Of a stretch of 64,000 bases of DNA, positions 44,981 through 54,712 are shown piece by piece (the first letter of the stretch is position 1; the number at the start of each line of letters is the position of its first letter). The stretch is from Bog-105 sp021325235. GTDB taxonomy: Bacteria; Acidobacteriota; Terriglobia; Bryobacterales; Bryobacteraceae. The position numbers were made by a program, and so were the translations under genes. The stretch is from the NCBI GenBank assembly GCA_035293825.1, contig DATGMC010000009.1, forward strand, positions 11,240 through 75,239, written 5' to 3'. Under the pieces are notes generated by a model. It was not told the origin of the DNA. It saw only the letters and a list, made by a program, of their open reading frames with translations, and searched no databases.

Positions 44981-45456
44981 ATGCCCACAGTTCAGATGAT
45001 TTTCGGGTATCTCGGTGCGGGTAAGACAACCTTCGCCCGAAAGCTCGAACGGGAACTGCCCGCCATACGCTTTACCCTGGACGAGTGGGTCACGCGCCTG
45101 TTTGGTGACAGGCATCTCGACCCCCGAACAAAATGCTCGGGCCGCTGCGGGACCTGATGGACTGCTGCTGGATGCGCTGCGTGGAGTTGGGCCTCGATGT
45201 AGTTCTCGACTACGGCTTTTGGAACAGGCGCGATCGGGACGAGATAAGGGCAAAAGCCGCCGCCCTCGGGGCTAAGTGTTGCCTCTATTCCGTTTCCGTC
45301 CCTGACCAGCTTGCCTGGAGCCGGATTGAGAAGGGACACGAGGAGCCACACGGGAGCTGGTTCATCGATCGAAATGCTTTTTGCCCACTTTAAAAAGACC
45401 TGCGCGGGTTCGACCCGCTCGGAGCCGATGAGCCGTATGTCTTTATCGAGGGCTGA
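44981..45456 (+). pseudogene. AAA (P-loop kinase-like) ATPase interrupted by three frame changes
   Basis: The start MPTVQMIFGYLGAGKTTFAR has a Walker A motif and resembles small AAA_33-type nucleotide kinases. The frame then shifts at CCCCC (45121-45125), resumes as GLDVVLDYGFWNRRDRDE through SWFIDRNAF, shifts at TTTTT (45378-45382), and returns at AAAAA (45392-45396) to end DPLGADEPYVFIEG, the family's usual end. All three breaks are in 5-base homopolymers. Either the gene is decaying or these are indel errors; corrected it would be about 158 aa. It is divergent from the cystathionine gamma-synthase family gene. Confidence 0.75.
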
Positions 45457-45557
45457 TCGCCTGCCAAGTCCGCCTAAGAAGGAGCAGAAGCAAATACTGG
45501 ATTTTGAGGTCGCTAATCTTTACAATTGCTGAAGCGCGAGACGGGACCCTTGCGGGC

Positions 45558-45628
45558 GCCAGGGAGGTGTTGCTTCAGGGGTCTTTCTATGAGGTTAGTC
45601 TCGCTTTGGTGGGAGTTGCCTCCCTGGC
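45558..45628. other. Long-range inverted repeat upstream of dxr
   Basis: GCCAGGGAGG (45558-45567) is perfectly complementary to CCTCCCTGGC (45619-45628), with 51 bases between, in the 291-base gap before dxr (45457-45747). Nothing else gene-like is seen in the gap. It could be a structured leader or small RNA, but no known riboswitch was recognised. Confidence 0.4.
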
Positions 45629-45747
45629 TTACTTCCAATATTAGAATATGAATTTATGGAACGCAAGCACTTTCTCTACGTTTTTCAAAATTTTTCTTGG
45701 AACGTCCTCTATCCCACTGCTTGCGAGCGGGATATGAAGGCCACCGC

Positions 45748-46956
45748 ATGAAACTAACCGTTTTAGGATCAACGGGTTCCATCGGTACTAGCACGTTAGA
45801 CGTAGTCCGTAAGAATCCAGACCGTTTCGGCGTCTATGCCCTCGTTGCCGGACAAAATACGGATACTCTCACTTCCCAAATTCTGGAATTTCGCCCAAAG
45901 CTCGCCGTGGTCGCCGATGAGCCCGCCTTCCAAGCCCTGAAAGTTCGTTTGGCAGAATCCGCCCTGCAGCAAAAAAACTGGCCGGAACTGGCCTTTGGCC
46001 CCGAGGCGCGCGTCCAGGCCGCAACCGCCAGCGAGGCCGATTTTGTCATGTCCGCCATTGTCGGCGTCGCCGGTCTCGAAGCCACCTACGAAGCCATTCG
46101 CCACCACAAACGCCTGGGTCTGGCCAATAAAGAAGTCCTGGTTGCCAGCGGCCGTCTGGTGATGCAGGCCGCCCGCCAAGCCGGAGCCGAGCTGATTCCG
46201 GTCGACAGCGAACATAACGGCGCCCATCAATGCTTTCGGGCCGGGAAACGCGAGGAAGTCACCCGCCTCCTGCTCACCGCCTCCGGTGGACCGTTTCGCG
46301 ACACTCCAACCGATGCCCTCTGGCGCGTCACCCCAGACGAAGCCCTGCAGCACCCGACCTGGAAAATGGGACGCCGCATCACGATCGATTCCGCCACCAT
46401 GATGAACAAAGGCTTCGAAGTCATCGAAGCCTGCTGGCTGTTCGATCTGCCCCCCGATCAGGTGGATGTCGTCGTGCACCCCCAGTCCTCGATCCACGCC
46501 ATGGTCGAATACAACGACGGCAGCGTCATCGCCCAGGTCTCGGCCACCGATATGCGCATGCCCATCCAGTACGCTCTCACCTGGCCCGAGCGCCACAACG
46601 CACCGGTACCGCGGCTCGATTGGGCCCAGCCTCGTACCTGGAACTTCTTCCCGCCTGATCTCGAAAAATTCAAGCTGCTCCGGCTTGCCTACGACGCCCA
46701 GCGCGCTGGCGGATCCGCCACTTGCACCCTCAATGCCGCCGACGAGATCGCGGTCGAGGCCTTCCTCAACGGCCTGATACCGTTCCCGGCCATCGCCGAG
46801 GTGGTTCAGGAAACCCTGGAGCGCCAGCCCTCCCGTGAGGCCGCCACAATAGAGGAAGTGCTCGCCATCGATGCCGAGTCCCGCGCGCTCGCCCGGCGTA
46901 TCCTGACAGAAACGGCCTGGACGGAAGCCGAGCGGTCGCGGCCGGTTACCATCTGA
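45748..46956 (+). CDS. dxr: 1-deoxy-D-xylulose 5-phosphate reductoisomerase
   Basis: This 402-aa enzyme of the MEP isoprenoid pathway converts DXP to MEP with NADPH and a divalent metal. The NADPH loop is VLGSTGSIGTSTLDV. Substrate and metal residues are in NKEVLVASGRLV, PVDSEHNGAHQCF and RRITIDSATMMNKGFEVIEA, and the C-terminal domain has NAADEIAVEAFL. The ATG at 45748 has AAGG upstream and places the NADPH loop at residue 6; the frame back to 45697 is rejected. Next comes rseP, with 84 bases between. The two genes are neighbours in many bacteria. Confidence 0.96.
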   Translation: MKLTVLGSTGSIGTSTLDVVRKNPDRFGVYALVAGQNTDTLTSQILEFRPKLAVVADEPAFQALKVRLAESALQQKNWPELAFGPEARVQAATASEADFVMSAIVGVAGLEATYEAIRHHKRLGLANKEVLVASGRLVMQAARQAGAELIPVDSEHNGAHQCFRAGKREEVTRLLLTASGGPFRDTPTDALWRVTPDEALQHPTWKMGRRITIDSATMMNKGFEVIEACWLFDLPPDQVDVVVHPQSSIHAMVEYNDGSVIAQVSATDMRMPIQYALTWPERHNAPVPRLDWAQPRTWNFFPPDLEKFKLLRLAYDAQRAGGSATCTLNAADEIAVEAFLNGLIPFPAIAEVVQETLERQPSREAATIEEVLAIDAESRALARRILTETAWTEAERSRPVTI

Positions 46957-47040
46957 ACCGTTAGGCCAGTGGATGCGTCCAATGAATGAGCGGCCAGCGC
47001 GCATGTTGATGAGAACGGAAGGGCAAAGGTACTAACCGCA

Positions 47041-48354
47041 GTGAGTTTCTTACAGCCGGTCTTCTGGGTCGTGGTTCTGCTTGGAGTCATGATCCTGATC
47101 CACGAACTCGGCCACTTCTGGGCCGCGCTCGCGGTCGGCGTCAAAGTCGAGACCTTCAGCATCGGCTTCGGCCCGCGCCTGTTCGGCTTTCGCCGGGGTG
47201 AAACCGATTTCCGCGTTTCGGCGATCTTTTTCGGCGGTTACGTCCGCATGCTGGGCCAGGAGCTCGGCGATACCAATGTCTCCGACCCGCGCTCGTTCCA
47301 GGCCAAGCCCCGCTGGCAGCGCGCGATCGTCATTCTGGCCGGGCCGCTGATGAACGTTCTGCTGGCGATCGGCATCATCACCGGTCTCTACATGTACGCC
47401 TTCCCGCAGGAGACCGACACCACCGATCCCGTCGTCGCCACGCTCGCCCCCAATTCGCCGGCTGTTCAGGCCGGCCTTCAGCCCGGCGACCGCATCGTAG
47501 CCATCAACGGCAAACAGGATCCGAACTGGGAGTACGTGCTGACCCAGGAAGCGCTCAACGCCAATCACCCCATTCCGGTCACCATTGAGCGCAATGGCAA
47601 GCGCATTTCGACCACCGTCACTCCGCGCATGGACGAAAAACAGGGCGTCGGCGATGCCGGTTGGAGTGGCACGCAGGAAGCACAGGTAGGAATTGTCACC
47701 AAAGGGTCGCCGGCCGACGCTGCCGGCCTCAAACCCGGCGACGTCTTCACGAAAGTGAACGGCCAGCCCGTCACCTCGATGGTCGGCGTACAACAGGCTG
47801 TCTTTCATTCCGCCGGAAAACCGGTGCAGTTTGAATTACTGCGCAACGGACAAACCCGGCAGGTCACGATCACGGCGCGAGCCAGCGGCGATCCCAAAGC
47901 TCCCTGGCTGATCGGCATCCGATTCCGGCCGCCCGTGCAGTTCGTGAAGCTCGGCTTTTTCCCCGCTTTCGAGCAGTCGGTCAAGTTCAACCGCCAGAAC
48001 GCGCTCATGCTCTTCCAGGTGCTCGGCAGTTTGATCGAGCATCGCGTCTCGACCAAATCCGTCTCGGGTCCCATCGGAATCGCGCAGATGTCGAGCGAAG
48101 CGGCCCAGGCCGGACCCTGGAACTATATGTTCCTGATGGCGATCGTCAGCCTGCAGCTGGCGATCATTAACCTGCTGCCCATCCCCGTCCTCGACGGCGG
48201 CACGCTGCTGATGCTGATCATCGAAATGATCATGCAGCGTGAGATGAGCCTGCAGCTACGCGAAAACATTCTCAAGCTTGGCTTCGTTTTCCTGATGATG
48301 GTGATGGTGTTTGTGATCTACAACGACATCAGCCGCCTGCTGACCAAGGGCTGA
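47041..48354 (+). CDS. rseP: RIP metalloprotease RseP (site-2 protease)
   Basis: This 437-aa inner-membrane zinc protease has His21-Glu22-x-x-His25 in HELGHFW on the first helix, the third ligand in NLLPIPVLDGG late in the protein, two PDZ domains (about 125-190 and 205-285) and four helices. It cleaves anti-sigma factors and signal-peptide remnants inside the membrane. The start is GTG at 47041. The gene follows dxr as in many Gram-negative genomes. Confidence 0.95.
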   Translation: MSFLQPVFWVVVLLGVMILIHELGHFWAALAVGVKVETFSIGFGPRLFGFRRGETDFRVSAIFFGGYVRMLGQELGDTNVSDPRSFQAKPRWQRAIVILAGPLMNVLLAIGIITGLYMYAFPQETDTTDPVVATLAPNSPAVQAGLQPGDRIVAINGKQDPNWEYVLTQEALNANHPIPVTIERNGKRISTTVTPRMDEKQGVGDAGWSGTQEAQVGIVTKGSPADAAGLKPGDVFTKVNGQPVTSMVGVQQAVFHSAGKPVQFELLRNGQTRQVTITARASGDPKAPWLIGIRFRPPVQFVKLGFFPAFEQSVKFNRQNALMLFQVLGSLIEHRVSTKSVSGPIGIAQMSSEAAQAGPWNYMFLMAIVSLQLAIINLLPIPVLDGGTLLMLIIEMIMQREMSLQLRENILKLGFVFLMMVMVFVIYNDISRLLTKG

Positions 48355-48404
48355 AGCGCGCGTCCCACCAGAACGCACTCACCATCTGGTATACAAACAG
48401 AGTC

Positions 48405-49532
48405 ATGCCCAGCCGCACGCGCTTGTTCTGGCAACAGGTCACCGACGGCATTGCGGTCCAACAGCTCTGGTCGCAGTTTCGCAGCGATGCGCGCGCCAGT
48501 TACCGCCTCTATTCGCGCGAAGTCGACTGGCAGCGCGGCGAAACCGAGACTCGCTGGCAACGCTTCAAGCGCATCGCCCGCGGCCTGTTCTGGGCCATGG
48601 TTCTCAAGCTTTCGCCCGCGCGGCGCGTACTGTTCATCGCCGCTCTGGTGCTGCTGGTTTTCCCCGGCATCGATGTCCGCTTTCGAGAAGCCGAGTTCCA
48701 GACACCCAATCTCGCGTTCTTCGGTGCGCTGCTTCTCCTAATCCTGTTCGCGCTCGAGCTCGCCGACCGCGTCACCATGAAGCGCGATCTCGAAATTGCC
48801 AAAGACATTCAGGGCTGGATGATGCCAGCCGCCGCGCCCCAGATTCCCGGCATCGAAATCGCCTTCGCCACACGGCCCGCCAATACGGTCGCCGGCGATT
48901 ACTACGACACGTTTTTTCGACCCGTTGTGGAAGGCGACGATCGCTGCAGCAATTCTCTGATCGTAGTCGTGGCCGATGTCGCGGGCAAGAGCGTTCCCGC
49001 CGCCTTGCTGATGGCCACTCTCCGAGCCAGCCTGCGCACTCTCGCCGGAGCCTGCAGCGGACTTCCCGAGCTGATGCTGCGGCTCAATCGCTACGCCTGC
49101 GAGCAGAATGCCGGAGGCCAGCGTTTCACTACGGTCTTTCTGGCCGAGCTCGATCTCGCCACCCGCCAGCTCACCTACATCAATGCCGGGCATAACTGGC
49201 CCGTACTGCGTCATGCTTCGGGCGCAACCGAGCGCCTCGACAAAGGCGGTGTGCCCATCGGGCTGCTGGCCAGCGCTCGTTACGAATCCGGCAGTGCGCA
49301 GCTTGCTCCCGGCGACACGCTCCTCATCTTCACCGACGGCTTGATCGAAGCCGAAAACGACCGCGAAGAAGAATTCGGCGAAGATCGGATGTTCGCCGTC
49401 TTCAACGCCAGCGCCGGCCGTAGCGCGAAAGACGTATTGCGCAACGTCATGGCCGAGGCCGACCATTTCGTCGGCACCGCTGCCCAGCACGACGACATCA
49501 CCTGCCTCGTGCTGCGCGAGACCAGCACCTGA
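48405..49532 (+). CDS. RsbU/SpoIIE-type PP2C serine phosphatase, membrane-bound
   Basis: This 375-aa protein has a cytoplasmic N-terminal segment, two helices (about 78-90 and 100-120), then the SpoIIE phosphatase domain (about 140-372). That domain has ARPANTVAGDYYDTFF-like metal Asp motif, VVADVAGKSVPAALLMA, YINAGHNWPVLRHA and LLIFTDGLIEAEND, and ends in DDITCLVLRE. Such enzymes dephosphorylate anti-anti-sigma factors in partner-switching stress pathways. No RsbV/RsbW-like partner is nearby. Confidence 0.9.
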   Translation: MPSRTRLFWQQVTDGIAVQQLWSQFRSDARASYRLYSREVDWQRGETETRWQRFKRIARGLFWAMVLKLSPARRVLFIAALVLLVFPGIDVRFREAEFQTPNLAFFGALLLLILFALELADRVTMKRDLEIAKDIQGWMMPAAAPQIPGIEIAFATRPANTVAGDYYDTFFRPVVEGDDRCSNSLIVVVADVAGKSVPAALLMATLRASLRTLAGACSGLPELMLRLNRYACEQNAGGQRFTTVFLAELDLATRQLTYINAGHNWPVLRHASGATERLDKGGVPIGLLASARYESGSAQLAPGDTLLIFTDGLIEAENDREEEFGEDRMFAVFNASAGRSAKDVLRNVMAEADHFVGTAAQHDDITCLVLRETST

Positions 49533-49550
49533 CCCAGTTCCCGCGCCGGC

Positions 49551-49691
49551 TCAGCTGCCGCTAGGCACCGCAAAGATCACCGCATTTCCGCCCGGCTCAA
49601 AGACGCCGATCTCGCGCGTGCCGTAAAATGTCCTACGCTCGGGCAGCGCAATCGGATAGCCCGCAAGGGTGAAAGACCAAAAGAGATTCAT
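49551..49691 (-). pseudogene. C-terminal remnant of a glyoxalase/VOC family protein
   Basis: A 46-codon frame ends EIGVFEPGGNAVIFAVPSGS, preceded by YPIALPERRTFYGTR. This is the last strand set of a VOC (glyoxalase/bleomycin-resistance-like) domain, which is normally about 120-150 aa, so only the C-terminal third remains. The preceding bases (to about 49800) show no continuation in any frame. The rest of the 400-base gap (49533-49934) contains hairpin element B and a palindrome. Confidence 0.6.
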
Positions 49692-49801
49692 CTTAAAACG
49701 AGGTCGCGAACTACTTTCCGGCGCAAAATACGAAACCCACTTACTTACGCGCGCGGCTCAGTTAGCGCCTCCAACGTTCGAACTGCTTACTGCCGCGACT
49801 G

Positions 49802-49829
49802 TAAGGAGCGGTCGTCAAGATCGCATTTT
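49802..49829. repeat. Interspersed hairpin element B, copy 2
   Basis: A 28-base element TAAGGAGCGGTCG...CGCATTTT matches the copy at 43649-43676 at 23 of 28 bases, with the same short stem (GCGGT against ATCGC, one mismatch). Confidence 0.55.
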
Positions 49830-49835
49830 GCATCA

Positions 49836-49851
49836 GAGCCGCTAGCGGCTC
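49836..49851. other. Perfect 16-bp palindrome
   Basis: GAGCCGCTAGCGGCTC lies seven bases after element B copy 2, about 80 bases past the recA stop. It could be part of a longer mobile element or a site for a protein. A T-tract is lacking, so it is not a classical terminator. Confidence 0.35.
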
Positions 49852-49934
49852 ATAGCTTGGAATGATCGTTTCGTTGCGCGGCGGCCATTCCCCTCCGCTA
49901 TGACGTGTATCGAAAGAGCGTTTGGCTAAGACGA

Positions 49935-51011
<1,077 letters not shown>

Positions 51012-51060
51012 GGGAAAATCCTTTCCGAGCAGGCGGGGGAGGCTGTCAGGCTCAGCCTCA

Positions 51061-51090
51061 AGTATAGCCTGAAACAAAAGGCGAATGTAA
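51061..51090 (-). promoter_or_regulatory. Probable recA promoter
   Basis: On the minus strand, TTACAT (51090-51085) lies 18 bases before TATACT (51066-51061), giving transcription about 45 bases before the recA ATG. The -10 is strong and the -35 is partial. The stretch overlaps the end of the VWFA gene. Confidence 0.5.
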
Positions 51091-51108
51091 TGTTTTTGGC
51101 GCTTGTTT

Positions 51109-52026
51109 TCAAGCGCCCGTATCGCGCCGCGCATAGTAGCCTTTGCGCGCCCGCACAACCAGATCCTTGCGCCCCTTCACCTTGATGACCACCGTGTGAA
51201 ACTTGCCGTCGTTATTCAAAGGCTCCGGCCGGTAAAAAAGGTTGTACTGATGCCGCAGCTCATTCGCCACGTTCTCAAACGACTGGTTCAGATCCTTCGC
51301 CTCAAACGGAAAAAACGAAGCCCCGCCGGTCTGCTCGGCGAGGTAGCGCATCACCTTGTCGCCTTCCGTCTCGATATGGCTGATGTTGGTCGAAATCGTG
51401 TAAATCACCGTATCCGCACGCTGCGCCATCTCCAGCGCCTGCTCACGGCTGTAGCGGCTGTCGTTGTCGTCGCCATCGCTCAGAATCACCATCGCGCGCC
51501 GGAATTTATAGAGCGGTTGGTCGAGCATCAGCTTGTCTTTGCAGGCAAAATAGATCGCATCGTACAAAGCCGTGCCGCCGCCCGGCCGCAATTCGCGGAT
51601 CGCGTCCTCGAGCTTGTTGGTGTCGTTCGTCATGTCGGCCACCAGCTCGGCGCTGGTATCGAAGCTCACCACGATCGCCTTATCCTGCCGCCGCATTACG
51701 CTGTTGATGAAGTTCGTCGCCGCTTCCTGCTGAAAATGAAACCGGTCGCGAATGCTGTTGCTGGTATCGATCAGCACGGCCAGGCGCAGCGGCAAATCCG
51801 TCTCCGCCGTGAACTCCATAATCTGCTGCGGCTTCTTATTCTCGAAGACCTGAAAATCGTTCTTCGTCAGATCGGTGATGAAACGGCCCTTTTTGTCGGT
51901 GACCGTGAAGAGCATGTTCACGCGCGTGACTTCGGCGCGGATCGGCGGCGGTTCGTTCTGCTGGGCGCGCGCGGTGGTCCAGAGCAAGCCGGCCACGGCC
52001 AGGGCTGCAACGGCGTACTTCTTCAA
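51109..52026 (-). CDS. VWFA-related Acidobacterial domain protein
   Basis: This 305-aa exported protein has the signal peptide ALAVAGLLWTTARAQ and a von Willebrand factor A domain with the MIDAS motif DTSNS, Thr in GGGTALYDAIY and Asp in VILSDGDDNDSRYS. It opens with a VNMLFTVTDKKGRFITDL strand typical of this Acidobacterial set, and the end VKGRKDLVVRARKGYYA is also typical. A protein-binding role in the envelope is likely; partners are unknown. The ATG overlaps the stop of the pseudouridine synthase gene by four bases (ATGA type). Confidence 0.9.
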   Translation of the reverse strand: MKKYAVAALAVAGLLWTTARAQQNEPPPIRAEVTRVNMLFTVTDKKGRFITDLTKNDFQVFENKKPQQIMEFTAETDLPLRLAVLIDTSNSIRDRFHFQQEAATNFINSVMRRQDKAIVVSFDTSAELVADMTNDTNKLEDAIRELRPGGGTALYDAIYFACKDKLMLDQPLYKFRRAMVILSDGDDNDSRYSREQALEMAQRADTVIYTISTNISHIETEGDKVMRYLAEQTGGASFFPFEAKDLNQSFENVANELRHQYNLFYRPEPLNNDGKFHTVVIKVKGRKDLVVRARKGYYARRDTGA

Positions 52027-52967
52027 GATGCCACCATTCTATCTGTGTTTATCCGCAGCGATTCCAGGAACCGGCTCAGCTCTTCCGGCAGCGGACTCTC
52101 GACCTGAATCCAGTCTCCTGTCGAGGGCGAGCGGAAACGCAGCCGGTGCGCATGCAGAAAGAACCGCCCGAGCGAGCTCGCCGGCGCGCCATATAAACGA
52201 TCGCCGACAATCGGATGACGAATGCTCGCCAGGTGCACCCGAATCTGGTGCGTGCGTCCCGTGCCGATGCGAACTGCCAGATAGCTCAGCCGCTCAAATT
52301 GCTCCAGCAGCTTATAGTCGGTCAAGGCCGCGCGCCCGCTGGACAGTTTCGCGGTCATGCGCGTGCGCCGCTCGGGATCGCGCGCGATCGGGCTCGTGAT
52401 GCGGCCCTCGCGCTGCTTCATCCGGCCATGCACCAAAGCCAGATACGACTTCTCCACTTCACGCTCGTGAAATTGCCGCGCCAGCGACTGATGCGCCCCG
52501 TCCGTTCGCGCCACCACCAGCACGCCGCTCGTCTCGCGATCGAGCCGGTGGACAATCCCCGGCCGCAAATCGCCGTTGACGGTCGAAAGCGCGCCGAAGT
52601 GATGCAGGAGCGCATTTACTAACGTGCCGCGCGGGTGACCCGCCCCGGCATGCACCACCACACCGGCCGCTTTATTCACCACAACCACGTCGTCATCTTC
52701 GTAAAGGATTTCAAGCGGCAACTCTTCCGCTTCGGCCCGCAAAGGCTGAGGCGCAGCCGGCTCAACCGTCACGACTTCTCTGCCCCGCAGGATCTGCGAC
52801 GCGCGCACCGTCTCATCTGCAATCCGCACGCGTCCCTCTTTGATCCAGCTCTGCAGCCGCGACCGGCTGAACTCCGGAAGCCGCTCGTGCAGAAACGAAT
52901 CGAGCCGTTTCCCGGCGTCCCTCGCTTCCGCCCTGACTTCCACGTCTACAAATCTAGCGCCGTTCAA
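52023..52967 (-). CDS. rluD: RluA/RluD-family pseudouridine synthase
   Basis: This 314-aa protein has an N-terminal S4 RNA-binding domain (residues about 15-75, RLDSFLHERLPEFSRSRLQS) and a pseudouridine synthase domain with the catalytic Asp in HRLDRETSGVLVV. It also has GRTHQIRVHLASI and HAHRLRF blocks. The length and S4 domain suit RluD (23S rRNA positions 1911/1915/1917), but other RluA-family targets cannot be excluded. The 5' end overlaps the upstream nuclease-like gene by 14 bases. Confidence 0.93.
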   Translation of the reverse strand: MNGARFVDVEVRAEARDAGKRLDSFLHERLPEFSRSRLQSWIKEGRVRIADETVRASQILRGREVVTVEPAAPQPLRAEAEELPLEILYEDDDVVVVNKAAGVVVHAGAGHPRGTLVNALLHHFGALSTVNGDLRPGIVHRLDRETSGVLVVARTDGAHQSLARQFHEREVEKSYLALVHGRMKQREGRITSPIARDPERRTRMTAKLSSGRAALTDYKLLEQFERLSYLAVRIGTGRTHQIRVHLASIRHPIVGDRLYGAPASSLGRFFLHAHRLRFRSPSTGDWIQVESPLPEELSRFLESLRINTDRMVAS

Positions 52968-54183
52968 AGCTCTCGGTTTGCGATTTCTCGACTCGAAATC
53001 GGTGCGCTTCTAACTCGTATTTCTTGCCGATACGCGTCAGGTTAATTGCCAGCTTCCCATCAACGAATGTGAGCGGTATGTGCCAGTAGAGCGTTCCGTC
53101 GGGCTTCTGCGTACTGTTCAGATTAGCCTTATTTTGTTCGAGCCATGTATGAGGAATAGCGAAAGCCGAATCCAGATCCATGCAACAGAGGACTAGATAC
53201 CCTTCAGCAGCCGACAGAAATTCGTCCCACTTAGGGTGATACGCGTACCAATACGGCTGGTAATCGCCTTCGTATCGCTTTGACACCGTGCAGCAGACTC
53301 GCAGCTCTTTATCGGCGCTCCAGAAGAAAGTTCGGCTCCGTTTAATGAGCTCCTTGCCCCGAAGGACAGAAAACGCCTGGATAGCCTTTTCGCGCTTTGC
53401 ATTTAGCAGGACAGGATCAGTGAAGTTCTGACCAGCTCTCGGCGACTCGCCCGGCGCTTCTTCGCACTCTAGAATTTCCTTTGCGGTCTCTTGCTGACTT
53501 TCCACATCCGTAGCGGTCGTAAATATTACGTCGATGATTTTGTCAATCTTGGTGTACTCAAAGGGATGAAGTAGCTGTCGAATCTGTGCCCCGGTTGCCA
53601 AGTCATCTGACTTCTGCTTGATCTCGACCAGCTTCATTAGCCGATCAACGCTGATCATACGCATATCCCATGCAAATCGGGAACCCCTCACCTGAGCTTC
53701 AAGAGCGCCTGTATCTTCTCGGCCTACTACAAGAAGAATCGAAGCGGCTTTAGAGACTTTTCCGGCTTCAATGAGGCGCTCCTTGTAATTGTTTGTAGTG
53801 TCGAGGTTCATTGTGTATGCGTCCGTAGTCTTCACCTCGACGATCAGCTCTGGCTCCGAACCAGATTTCCAGATGCCGTCATACCCTACAGCGTTCCTTC
53901 TACCTTGGTAAAGTCCGCTCTCAACGTCGAAATCGAGCCTCCGCCCTAATTCATTAACGATGTCTTGCAAAACATACCCACTTTTCGGGAATGGAATTTC
54001 GAGGCATTGCCGCACATATTCGAACAACGACTTACTTGGAACCTCGCCAAGAAACGAGCGGAGTTCCTCGCATGCTAAACTGCCGTCCCTAAGGTTGCCG
54101 TCTCCCGCATTCGCGACCACCTGCTGAATACCTTGTGCAAGTACGATTTCCTTGTTGCTTTTCCAAAAGTGAAGAAGTGCCAT
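52954..54183 (-). CDS. Orphan PD-(D/E)XK nuclease-like protein
   Basis: This is a 409-aa protein from the ATG at 54183 (a TTG at 54195 is less likely). It has QDIVNELGRRLDFDVESG, then YDGIW (Asp102) and ELIVEVKTTDAYTM (Glu116, Lys118), a PD-(D/E)XK nuclease core of the restriction-enzyme type. The C-terminal half (YWYAYHPKWDEFL, CCMDLDSAFAIPHTWLEQNK) looks like a separate module. There is no methyltransferase or helicase beside it. AT-ending codons are much more frequent than in neighbours, suggesting recent acquisition. Its 3' end overlaps the pseudouridine synthase gene. It could be a defence or repair nuclease; the function is inferred. Confidence 0.7.
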   Translation of the reverse strand: MALLHFWKSNKEIVLAQGIQQVVANAGDGNLRDGSLACEELRSFLGEVPSKSLFEYVRQCLEIPFPKSGYVLQDIVNELGRRLDFDVESGLYQGRRNAVGYDGIWKSGSEPELIVEVKTTDAYTMNLDTTNNYKERLIEAGKVSKAASILLVVGREDTGALEAQVRGSRFAWDMRMISVDRLMKLVEIKQKSDDLATGAQIRQLLHPFEYTKIDKIIDVIFTTATDVESQQETAKEILECEEAPGESPRAGQNFTDPVLLNAKREKAIQAFSVLRGKELIKRSRTFFWSADKELRVCCTVSKRYEGDYQPYWYAYHPKWDEFLSAAEGYLVLCCMDLDSAFAIPHTWLEQNKANLNSTQKPDGTLYWHIPLTFVDGKLAINLTRIGKKYELEAHRFRVEKSQTESFERR

Positions 54184-54355
54184 GCTCGTCTGCAAACGAT
54201 CCTATCTGATGGTTGCGGCTGCACAAATCCCAAATCGGTCTGATTCCCAGAACCCAAAAATTGTTGGCCAGGCTGTCGAAATCAACTCCACTCGATTGTC
54301 ACGATGATGACGGGACACAATTCACCGTCAACAAACTGAACTTAAGGAGAGAACA

Positions 54356-54712
54356 ATGGAATATCTCTTGCTACTGCACGCCAGTGAAAACGGCTGGTCG
54401 CAGCTCACCCCCGAACAACAGCAGCAGGGCGTAGCCGCCTACACCGCCTATACCGAAGCGCTCAAACAAGCCGGCATCTACAAAGGAAGCAACCGCCTCG
54501 CTTCAGTCTCCGATGCCACGACCGTCCGCCTCGCTAACGGCAAAACCCAGGTGCTCGACGGCCCCTACGCCGACCTCAAGGAGCAGCTCGCCGGTTATTA
54601 CCTGATCGACGTCGCCGATCTCGACAGCGCCATCAGTTGGGCCTCGCGCTGCCCCGGCGCATCGCACGGCACTATCGAAGTCCGGCCCATTTACCAATAC
54701 TCGCGATCCTGA
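54356..54712 (+). CDS. YCII (DGPF) domain protein
   Basis: This 118-aa YCII-family protein has the motif VLDGPYADLKEQLAGYYLIDV. The ATG at 54356 has AAGGAG before it. Its stop TGA shares a base with the ATG of the sigma-factor gene, a hallmark of the ECF42-type arrangement, in which a YCII/DGPF protein is encoded next to a long ECF sigma factor with a C-terminal extension. The biochemical role in that pair is not known. Confidence 0.92.
   Translation: MEYLLLLHASENGWSQLTPEQQQQGVAAYTAYTEALKQAGIYKGSNRLASVSDATTVRLANGKTQVLDGPYADLKEQLAGYYLIDVADLDSAISWASRCPGASHGTIEVRPIYQYSRS

Noticed and set aside
45404..45418. tRNA T-arm-like sequence CGGGTTCGACCCG
   Set aside because: It lies inside the ATPase reading frame (GFDPLGADE segment) and no acceptor stem, D-arm or anticodon arm could be found around it.
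51012..51108. LexA/SOS box for recA
   Set aside because: Neither CTGT-N8-ACAG nor GAAC-N4-GTTC is present in the leader; SOS control of recA cannot be claimed.
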